Shown piece after piece: positions 1 to 6,096 of a stretch of 12,352 nucleotides of DNA (the stretch's first letter is position 1; every line of letters begins with the position of its first letter). This DNA is from an uncultured Chloroflexota bacterium (GTDB lineage Bacteria; Chloroflexota; Dehalococcoidia; UBA3495): contig CAJXEF010000053.1 in NCBI GenBank assembly GCA_913052545.1, positions 1 through 12,352 on the forward strand, written 5' to 3'. Below the pieces are notes generated by a model. The model did no database searches and was not told the DNA's origin. It saw only the letters and a list, made by a program, of their open reading frames with translations. Position numbers and translations under genes: made by a program.

Positions 1-845
1 GTGCTGAGGGCCTAGTGTTGCGAAACCTAGAGCTAGGACTGTTTTATATTATTGCTTTTGCGGTGGTGGGTATCCTAGGGTTGGTCCTGGCTGGCTGGGG
101 ATCTGCTAATAAATACGGCGTTTTGGGAGGTCTCCGTTCTGCCGCGCAGCTAATAAGCTATGAGATTCCAGTGATTTTGGTGGTAGTTTCTGTGGCAATG
201 TTGGCTCAATCACTGGATTTAACAGTAATCGTTACCGCTCAAACCGAGTTGCCATATGTTATTTTAATGCCTTTGGGGATAGTGGTGTTTTTTATCGCTG
301 GGTTAGCTGAAGTAGGTAGGACTCCTTTCGATATTTATCACGCTGAATCGGAGGTGGTGGGCGGACCATTTGTAGAATATAGTGGTGCTCATTGGGCAGT
401 ATTTTTCCTTGCAGAATATATTAATACTTTTGCGATAGCGGCATTAACTGCCTTGTTGTTTTTGGGCGGGTGGCTTGGTCCATTTTTGCCGGGGATTATA
501 TGGTTTTTAATCAAGGTATATTCCGTTATATTAGTTATATTCTGGATACGAGGAACGTTCCCTCGTTTACGAATGGATCAGTTGATGGCGTTCGCTTGGA
601 AAACTATGGTTCCACTGTCCTTTTATCTAATTATCGTTACAGCAGTTTATTTATATTTTGATTGGCCGTGGTGGAGTTTAACGGTTATGTCTTCAGTTGG
701 CCTGATCGTAGTTGGTTATATCATTTATTCAATTATGATGGCTCCGGTTAAGAAAGTATTGGAGATTAAAGCTCGACAACAACGCCTGAAATTAGAGCGT
801 CGCAATGTGGAAGATTCGATAGGAGTTGTATCTAATGTTGAATAG
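1..845 (+). CDS. nuoH: NADH-quinone oxidoreductase subunit H (5' partial)
   Basis: This is the membrane subunit at the junction of the peripheral and membrane arms of complex I; it helps form the quinone-binding chamber. The frame enters at base 3 and is open from the window edge, so the GTG at 15 is not taken as the true start: the residues around it (LELGLFYII, then LAGWGSANKYG and LGGLRSAAQLISYE) match the interior of NuoH, and about 70-100 residues are missing upstream. About 280 residues are present, with roughly six to seven hydrophobic segments. The quinone-site loop reads AEVGRTPFDIYHAESE followed by GGPFVEYSG and FFLAEY, the family signature. In that loop a His occupies the first position of the usual acidic E-x-E-x-E run (see findings). 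The C-terminus is a charged tail after the last helix. The stop overlaps nuoI by 11 bases, implying translational coupling. The identification is very secure. Confidence 0.96.
   Translation, partial: AEGLVLRNLELGLFYIIAFAVVGILGLVLAGWGSANKYGVLGGLRSAAQLISYEIPVILVVVSVAMLAQSLDLTVIVTAQTELPYVILMPLGIVVFFIAGLAEVGRTPFDIYHAESEVVGGPFVEYSGAHWAVFFLAEYINTFAIAALTALLFLGGWLGPFLPGIIWFLIKVYSVILVIFWIRGTFPRLRMDQLMAFAWKTMVPLSFYLIIVTAVYLYFDWPWWSLTVMSSVGLIVVGYIIYSIMMAPVKKVLEIKARQQRLKLERRNVEDSIGVVSNVE
821..825 (+). promoter_or_regulatory. Shine-Dalgarno site of nuoI
   Basis: AGGAG lies inside the 3' end of nuoH, nine bases before the ATG at 835. It supports that ATG over the in-frame TTG at 826, which would sit directly on the ribosome-binding site. 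Confidence 0.6.
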
Positions 846-1362
846 TTTAAAAGGATTGATGTTAACTCTGTCATCAACTCTTACGGGGCTACGTAGACCG
901 GTTACTAGGGAATACCCTAAGACGCCGACACCGGTGCAACCGAGATTTATGGGCTTTCCTGCCTTGACATGGGACGGAGACATAGAAGAACCCTTTTGTA
1001 CTGCTTGTATGGTTTGTATCAGACAATGCCCGACTCAATGTATGTCTGCAAATATGAAGGATAATCCTCTACACGAAGAAGGAGCCAGTTCCAGGAGAAA
1101 AATAGTTGATCACTTCGAGATTAATCTCAATCGGTGTATACTGTGCGGTATTTGTGTTGAAGTGTGCAACTTCGATGCCATAGTAATGAGCCATGAACAT
1201 GAAATGAGTACCTATGAAAGGAATGGCGATAGGGTAAATTTGCCCTCTTTAATTCAAATCGGAAAGAAATTTCAGGAAGAAACCAATTGGGTGCCTCCTA
1301 CTGTCATAGCGAAGCAACAAAATCAAGAATCACAAGAAGCTACCACTCCAAGCGCATTATAG
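835..1362 (+). CDS. nuoI: NADH-quinone oxidoreductase subunit I (2x[4Fe-4S] ferredoxin-like)
   Basis: NuoI carries clusters N6a and N6b, which pass electrons from the NADH-side iron-sulfur chain to N2 next to the quinone site. From ATG 835 the protein is 175 residues, normal for the family. The first cluster motif is CTACMVCIRQCP (Cys 55, 58, 61, 65) and the second is CILCGICVEVCN (Cys 101, 104, 107, 111), giving two CxxCxxCxxxC sets. The residue after the last cysteine of the second set is Asn instead of the common Pro; there is also an extra Cys at 69. The amphipathic N-terminus (residues 1-25) fits membrane-surface attachment. The C-terminal 20 residues are a polar Gln/Ser/Thr-rich tail. 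The start was chosen from the AGGAG at 821-825. The gene overlaps nuoH by 11 bases; an unusual 383-base gap follows before nuoJ. Confidence 0.96.
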   Translation: MLNSLKGLMLTLSSTLTGLRRPVTREYPKTPTPVQPRFMGFPALTWDGDIEEPFCTACMVCIRQCPTQCMSANMKDNPLHEEGASSRRKIVDHFEINLNRCILCGICVEVCNFDAIVMSHEHEMSTYERNGDRVNLPSLIQIGKKFQEETNWVPPTVIAKQQNQESQEATTPSAL

Positions 1363-1745
1363 TCCGTTTTCTGGGCGTAAGCTTAATGGTAAATGTCTAA
1401 AAGAGCAGATAAGTGGCTAGCCAAGGTAAGCGGGATATATCCTGTTTATTGTACCTGTACGGGTTGTACTGATAAATTTTTGAAAAGGGAAAATAAACTC
1501 TGATCAGGCGGTTGGGACTGGATGAAGAACATTTAGCTTGCTCGAATGAGCAGAACTCTTCAAGATGTGCATGTGCCACCTGTTTATCGCTTAATTCAAT
1601 GTAACAGGTATCTTAGTGGGGTCATATCGTAAATTTACCAAGGATTAGAATAGTGGGATTGACTGTAGGTGATATGAAAACGAAAGTGCCATTCCGGGTT
1701 TGTTTAATGCTTAACGTTTTTGCATATAGCGCAGGATTGTAAAGA
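1363..1745 (+). other. nuoI-nuoJ gap with an interrupted Cys-rich open frame
   Basis: This 383-base stretch interrupts an otherwise tight operon, and I recognise no known gene in it. An ATG at 1393 opens a 36-codon frame ending at TGA 1501-1503; it contains YCTCTGC and a Lys-rich end, but has no clear ribosome-binding site. Shifting to the -1 frame near 1497-1500 gives a further stretch to TAA 1602-1604 that contains CACATC, so the two halves would each carry a CxCxxC set in a protein of about 70 residues. Further on, a 22-codon frame (1674-1742) ends just before nuoJ. A weak promoter-like pair, TTGTTT at 1700-1705 and CATATA at 1723-1728 with a 17-base spacer, lies before nuoJ; its match to consensus is poor. 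TGCTC-GAAT-GAGCA near 1540-1553 forms a short hairpin without a T-run. The region could be a decayed small gene, an untranslated spacer or a site of an assembly indel. Confidence 0.35.
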
Positions 1746-2237
1746 ATGTCTTGGCTTTTGTTTGTACTTTTTGGTGGTCTTACATTAGTAGGCGGCTTTG
1801 GCTTGGTTGTCACTCGTAATGTGGTACACGCAGCATTGTTCCTGCTTCTTTCGTTGGCGGCAGTCGCGGGAATTTATTTGATATTGCTGGCAGAGTTCTT
1901 GGCTTTGGTTCAAGTACTGATCTATGGTGGCGCCATTATCATAGTCATATTATTTGCAATAATGCTTACTCGCAATTCAGAGTATCCTTACATATCTGAT
2001 AACCGACAATGGCCTCTTGCTGCAGTAACGGCCTTGGCTTTAGCTGTTATATTTTGTTCTGCTTTATGGCAGAGCGCTCCCAACGCTACTAACTCAAATA
2101 GCCCGGCTTTTGCGGAGTTGGGGAATTCCTTGTTTACTAGGTGGGCCATTCCGTTCGAGATTGCTTCGCTTGTATTGTTGGTTGCTTTGATAGGTGCGTT
2201 GATAATTGCTCGCTCTGATTCAAGTCGGGAGAAATAA
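1746..2237 (+). CDS. nuoJ: NADH-quinone oxidoreductase subunit J
   Basis: NuoJ is a small hydrophobic subunit of the proton-pumping membrane arm, lying between NuoH and the antiporter-like subunits. The 163-residue protein has five predicted membrane helices at about residues 3-22, 27-48, 50-75, 90-108 and 135-155. The third holds the family's most conserved stretch, LAEFLALVQVLIYGGAI, with the buried Glu at 50 and the Gly-rich segment that forms the pi-bulge in known structures. A polar loop of about 25 residues (109-134, Asn/Ser-rich) precedes the last helix. The ATG at 1746 is supported by AGGA at 1733-1736, nine bases upstream, and by an in-frame TAA directly before it at 1740. nuoK follows after three bases, so the two are almost certainly co-translated. 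The gap on its 5' side is discussed separately. Confidence 0.94.
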   Translation: MSWLLFVLFGGLTLVGGFGLVVTRNVVHAALFLLLSLAAVAGIYLILLAEFLALVQVLIYGGAIIIVILFAIMLTRNSEYPYISDNRQWPLAAVTALALAVIFCSALWQSAPNATNSNSPAFAELGNSLFTRWAIPFEIASLVLLVALIGALIIARSDSSREK

Positions 2238-2240
2238 ATC

Positions 2241-2567
2241 ATGGTCGACCTGGTTTATTTCCAGATATTAAGTGCAGTTTTATTTTGTATTGGTGTTTAT
2301 GGGGTATTGGCTCGTAGAAGTGCGGTATTGATAATTATTTCAATTGAGTTAATGCTGAATGCAGTAAACATTAACTTGGTGGCTTCAGCTTCAAAGTTAG
2401 CGAATAGCTCTCCAGGAACATTCTTGCATTTTGATGGTCAGATTATAGCTATATTTGTGATCACAGTGGCGGCCGCGGAAATCGGATTGGCATTAGCAAT
2501 AATTCTTCGGATGTACAGAAATCGTTCTACGGTGAATGTTGACGAAGTCAACCTAATGAAATGGTAG
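2241..2567 (+). CDS. nuoK: NADH-quinone oxidoreductase subunit K
   Basis: NuoK is an MrpC-like three-helix subunit of the complex I membrane arm that contributes to proton translocation. The 108-residue length is slightly above the roughly 100 of the E. coli protein. Helix 1 spans about residues 5-23, helix 2 about 28-50 and helix 3 about 67-90. The two membrane-buried glutamates known to matter in this family are both present: Glu36 in SIELMLNAVNIN and Glu80 in AAAEIGLALAI. The ATG at 2241 has GGGAG at 2227-2231, inside the end of nuoJ, nine bases upstream. The C-terminal tail of about 18 residues (RNRSTVNVDEVNLMKW) is polar. nuoL follows after 81 bases, a gap described in its own entry. Confidence 0.95.
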   Translation: MVDLVYFQILSAVLFCIGVYGVLARRSAVLIIISIELMLNAVNINLVASASKLANSSPGTFLHFDGQIIAIFVITVAAAEIGLALAIILRMYRNRSTVNVDEVNLMKW

Positions 2568-2648
2568 AGATGACAGCCATATATAAAGCTTGTGACAATC
2601 CGGTGTTTATACGACACTTTAAAGATGAGCATGGAGTAATAACCTAGT
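2568..2648 (+). other. nuoK-nuoL spacer filled by a 25-codon open frame
   Basis: An ATG at 2570, two bases past the nuoK stop, opens a 25-residue frame (starting MTAIYKACDNPVF, ending HGVIT) that stops at TAG 2645-2647, one base before the nuoL ATG. The frame differs from both neighbours. A weak GGTAGAG precedes it. The nuoL ribosome-binding site GGAG (2633-2636, 12 bases before the start) lies inside it. It could be a leader-type coupling frame or simply chance openness in a short spacer; no function is claimed. Confidence 0.25.
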
Positions 2649-4580
2649 ATGCAGTGGGCCTGGCTAATTCCTGTATTTAGTATTTCGGTAGTACCGTTGC
2701 TGATTATTTTCGGCAAGTATTTACCGGGTAAAGGTTCTTTTCTTGCTATTGCTGCCATTGCAGCTGGCTTTTTTATGTTTGTCTGGGTTTTCATGGAATG
2801 GTCAAACACTGATGAATCTATTGAGAATTGTAGTGTTAACCAAACAATCGGAGTCCGCTCATGTGCATATCGGCTGGATTGGTTTGAAGCAGGCAACCCC
2901 GGGTATAGCATAGATAGGGTGTATCAGGGGATTTCTGGGGTGCTTGGGATAGTGATAGACCCCTTAACGATAAGTATGTTGGGGTTAATCACCTTTGTTG
3001 CTTTGATGGTCCAAATATATTCTCTAGGTTACATGAAAGGTGATCCGCGCCTGAATTGGTATTACGCCTTTCACGCCATGTTTGCTGCTGCAATGCTTGG
3101 GTTGGTGTTAGCTGACAACTTTTTGATGCTTTATATAGCTTGGGAATTGGTAGGGGCTTGCTCATATCTCTTGATAGGATTTTGGTTTGAAAGACCTGCT
3201 GCCAGAGAGGCCGCCAAAAAAGCATTTGTAGTAACTCGGATTGGAGACGTGGGGTTATTAATAGGGATATTGTTATTATGGAGCCAGGTTGGCAGCTTTA
3301 GCATGTCAGAAACTTTCGAGGCGGCCCAATCGGGACATTTGGGATCGAGTGTAATCACTTGGTCAGCTATATTGATCTTCTTAGGTGCAGCGGGTAAATC
3401 AGCCCAGTTTCCATTCCACGTTTGGCTTCCTGACGCCATGGAAGGACCGACCCCGGTTAGTGCTTTGATACATGCGGCAACGATGGTGGCGGCTGGCGTT
3501 TACTTAGTTGCTAGGGCTTTTCCATTGTTTGAGCAATCGACGGAAGCTTTAATGGTTGTATCTGTGGTCGGTCTTGTTACGGCTCTAGGGGCGGCTACAA
3601 TCGCATTGGTCTCTACGGATTTAAAGAGGATTTTAGCGTATTCAACTATTAGCCATTTGGGACTAATGATGCTCTCGCTAGGCGCATTAGGTTACACTGC
3701 AGCGATATTCCACCTGGTCGCACACGGGTTTTCCAAGGCTTTGCTGTTTCTCGGTGCAGGTAGTGTAATGCATGGTACAGATGAATTGGATGTTAGGAAA
3801 TTAGGTGGATTGCGGATAGCTATGCCGATCACAGCTGTCTTGTTTTCAATAGGAGCCCTGTCCTTAGCAGGGATTCCCGTTTTAGCCGGCTTCTGGAGTA
3901 AAGACGAAATATTACTGGCAGTTTATAGCAACCTTCCACCTATATTTATCATTTTTACACTACTTACTGTGTTTCTTAGCGCGTTATATATGGCAAGAGC
4001 CATGTTCTTGGTGTTTTTTGGAACCATTGGAGGTTCGTCAGGATCAGCGCACGAATCTCCGGCTAGTATGACCTGGACGATGGGCATTCTGGGATTTTTT
4101 GCGGTTACTTTTGGATTCTTAGCATTGAATCTTGGAGGATCATTAGAAGGATTTGGACATTTTGTCTTTTTCGAACATGCGGAGGCATTTCATTTTAATT
4201 GGTGGCTAGGTTCAATTTCGGTTCTGCTGGCGTTAGCAGCATTTGTGGCTGCTTATTTAGCATATTTTAGATACTCGCCAGTTATGGCCCGAATAAACGA
4301 AAAATTGTCTCCAGTACTAAAGGTGATAGAAAATAAATACTACCTCGATGAAGGTTATCAATGGGTTATTGATAAAGTCGTTCTGGGTATAGCTAATTTC
4401 ATTGGTTACCTCGACAGAGCTGTCGTTAATGATATTGGTGTAAACGGTCCAGCTCGCATTATTAGATTTATAGGTATTTCATTCCGATTACATATTACTG
4501 GTAATGTCTACAGCTACGCTCTTGGCGTCGCGATTGGAATGATTGGACTTTTGATTGTTTGGTGGTCACGCTCTGTATGA
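2649..4580 (+). CDS. nuoL: NADH-quinone oxidoreductase subunit L (antiporter-like)
   Basis: NuoL is the distal Mrp-antiporter-like proton channel of complex I and supplies the long lateral helix that braces the membrane arm. The 643 residues are slightly more than in E. coli. The core antiporter domain runs from about 130 to 440. It includes ADNFLMLYIAWELVGACSYLLIG with the TM5 Glu at 166, and GAAGKSAQFPFHVWLPDAMEGP with the TM7 Lys at 250, then PVSALIHAATMV with His 275, so the expected channel residues are intact. The C-terminal region after about 520 (ending WWSRSV) covers the lateral helix and last transmembrane anchor. The loop between helices 2 and 3 (about 51-97) is longer than in E. 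coli NuoL and has two cysteines (61, 72). The stop overlaps the nuoM start as ATGA. Confidence 0.97.
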   Translation: MQWAWLIPVFSISVVPLLIIFGKYLPGKGSFLAIAAIAAGFFMFVWVFMEWSNTDESIENCSVNQTIGVRSCAYRLDWFEAGNPGYSIDRVYQGISGVLGIVIDPLTISMLGLITFVALMVQIYSLGYMKGDPRLNWYYAFHAMFAAAMLGLVLADNFLMLYIAWELVGACSYLLIGFWFERPAAREAAKKAFVVTRIGDVGLLIGILLLWSQVGSFSMSETFEAAQSGHLGSSVITWSAILIFLGAAGKSAQFPFHVWLPDAMEGPTPVSALIHAATMVAAGVYLVARAFPLFEQSTEALMVVSVVGLVTALGAATIALVSTDLKRILAYSTISHLGLMMLSLGALGYTAAIFHLVAHGFSKALLFLGAGSVMHGTDELDVRKLGGLRIAMPITAVLFSIGALSLAGIPVLAGFWSKDEILLAVYSNLPPIFIIFTLLTVFLSALYMARAMFLVFFGTIGGSSGSAHESPASMTWTMGILGFFAVTFGFLALNLGGSLEGFGHFVFFEHAEAFHFNWWLGSISVLLALAAFVAAYLAYFRYSPVMARINEKLSPVLKVIENKYYLDEGYQWVIDKVVLGIANFIGYLDRAVVNDIGVNGPARIIRFIGISFRLHITGNVYSYALGVAIGMIGLLIVWWSRSV

Positions 4581-6091
4581 TAATTTTCGACCAAATTGCA
4601 CTTTTACTCCTTATATTGGTTCCGTTATTCGGGGCTTTTCTCATGGCTCTTATGTCAAAAGATAGGCCAAAAGATATCTGGTATTTCGCAATATTTATAG
4701 CATCGATTACTTTAGTATTATCAATAGTAGTATTTTGTAGATACGATTATCATACTGGTGGTTCGCAACTTGCGAATAGCTTCAACTGGCTGGATAAACC
4801 TCTTAAAATAGAGCTTTCTCTCGGGATTGATGGGATTTCCGCGCCCCTGGTTTTGCTAAACGGAATTGTGTTAATGGGGGCTGTATTAATATCTCAAACT
4901 ATCAATCATCGCCCAAGGGATTTTTTCGTTTTACTTTTCTCTCTGGGATCGGGAGTTTTCGGGGTATTTGTGGCGAGAGATCTATTTTTCCTTTTCTTTT
5001 TTTACGAATTAGCTGTTCTACCCATGTATCTGTTAATTGGTGTTTGGGGCAGTAGTACTGACTTTATCACTTTTATCCGGACCAAAGAATACGGTGCCAT
5101 GAAACTCATGGTTTTCCTCGTAGCAGGTAGCGTATTGATCTGGTTAGGAATATTAGCCTTGTATGTAGAGTCTGGGAGAGTTGGGGAAGCAACGTTCTCA
5201 CTAGAGCTATTATCGGAGTTATCCCGCAGTGGACAGTTTGACTTAACATTTCAAAACTGGGTGTTTCCACTGTTTATGATCGGGTTTGGAGTTTTAGCTG
5301 GTCTTTGGCCTTTTCACACTTGGTCCCCTGATGGTCATGTAGCCGCTCCTACAGGGGTTAGTATGCTTCACGCAGGGGTGTTGATGAAGCTTGGGGCTTA
5401 CGGGATCATAGTGGTAGGGATTGTATTGTTGCCAGAAGGGGCTGCTTCGTGGGCTCCAGTTTTAATTATACTAGGAACCGTGAATGTGATATATGGGGCT
5501 ATGTCCGCGATTTCTCAAAAAGATTTGAAATACATCATCGGCTATTCCAGTGTTAGTCATATGGGTTATGTTTTGATGGGGATAGCGACGTTACATCCTG
5601 TAGGCATGGCTGGTGGTGTACTTCAAATGTTTTCTCACGGAATAATGACAGCTCTCATGTTTGCAATGGTCGGCGCCATATATGAACGTTCGCATATTAG
5701 GGATATATTTGTGTTAAACGGGCTCATGAAAAAAATGGGAGTAACTAGTGTGTTTTTTGCCGTGGCAGGCCTCGCTTCGCTTGGACTACCAGGGTTAAGT
5801 GGATTCATAGCAGAATTCATGGTGTTTGTGGGTGTTTTCAGTACTTACTGGCCATTGGCTGTCGTCGCAGTAATTGGTGCGGCGATCACCGCCGTTTATA
5901 TATTACGATTATTGGCCCGATCTTTCTTTGGAGAACTTGATCCAAAATGGGACCATCTAACTGACGCTAGTCCCGTGGAGAAAGTGGTAGGTGGAGCCTT
6001 TGTATTGATTTTGATCGTTGTCGGGATTTGGCCGGCGCCACTACTTGATGTAATTAATAATGGAGTGGCTGCGGTTTTGCCGGCGTTGTAG
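4577..6091 (+). CDS. nuoM: NADH-quinone oxidoreductase subunit M (antiporter-like)
   Basis: NuoM is the middle antiporter-like proton channel of complex I. The ATG at 4577 overlaps the nuoL TGA (ATGA), giving 504 residues, a normal length; an in-frame TTG at 4559 would add six residues but is less plausible. About 14 hydrophobic helices are visible. The TM5 glutamate is present (FFFFYELAVLPMYLLIG, Glu144). The TM7 segment reads IGFGVLAGLWPFHTWSPDGH: aligned on PFHxW, the position of the E. coli TM7 lysine is Leu240. TM8 has MLHAGVLMKLGAYG with His265 and Lys271. SQKDLKYIIGYSSVSHMG (about 313-330) matches the next conserved block. The likely ribosome-binding stretch GGTGG (4561-4565) is weak, so coupling to nuoL probably drives initiation. 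nuoN begins five bases after the stop. Confidence 0.97.
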   Translation: MIIFDQIALLLLILVPLFGAFLMALMSKDRPKDIWYFAIFIASITLVLSIVVFCRYDYHTGGSQLANSFNWLDKPLKIELSLGIDGISAPLVLLNGIVLMGAVLISQTINHRPRDFFVLLFSLGSGVFGVFVARDLFFLFFFYELAVLPMYLLIGVWGSSTDFITFIRTKEYGAMKLMVFLVAGSVLIWLGILALYVESGRVGEATFSLELLSELSRSGQFDLTFQNWVFPLFMIGFGVLAGLWPFHTWSPDGHVAAPTGVSMLHAGVLMKLGAYGIIVVGIVLLPEGAASWAPVLIILGTVNVIYGAMSAISQKDLKYIIGYSSVSHMGYVLMGIATLHPVGMAGGVLQMFSHGIMTALMFAMVGAIYERSHIRDIFVLNGLMKKMGVTSVFFAVAGLASLGLPGLSGFIAEFMVFVGVFSTYWPLAVVAVIGAAITAVYILRLLARSFFGELDPKWDHLTDASPVEKVVGGAFVLILIVVGIWPAPLLDVINNGVAAVLPAL

Positions 6092-6096
6092 TGTAA

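Noticed and set aside
470..661. 63-codon plus-strand frame inside nuoH
   Set aside because: It lies fully within the conserved NuoH reading frame, and its translation resembles no family; it is a shadow frame.
1540..1553. TGCTC-GAAT-GAGCA, considered as a tRNA T-arm
   Set aside because: The loop length and the surrounding sequence do not allow acceptor, D and anticodon arms to form.
1397..1579. 60-codon minus-strand frame in the nuoI-nuoJ gap
   Set aside because: No ribosome-binding site, an unremarkable translation, and opposite direction to the operon; it also overlaps the better, though still weak, plus-strand frame.
1441..1587. Nine-base direct repeat CCTGTTTAT at 1441-1449 and 1579-1587, considered as an insertion footprint
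   Set aside because: A nine-base match within a 383-base region is not surprising, and no inverted terminal repeats or transposase remnant accompany it.
2438..2911. 157-codon minus-strand frame across nuoK and nuoL
   Set aside because: It is antisense to two clearly conserved genes, and the translation shows no recognisable motif.
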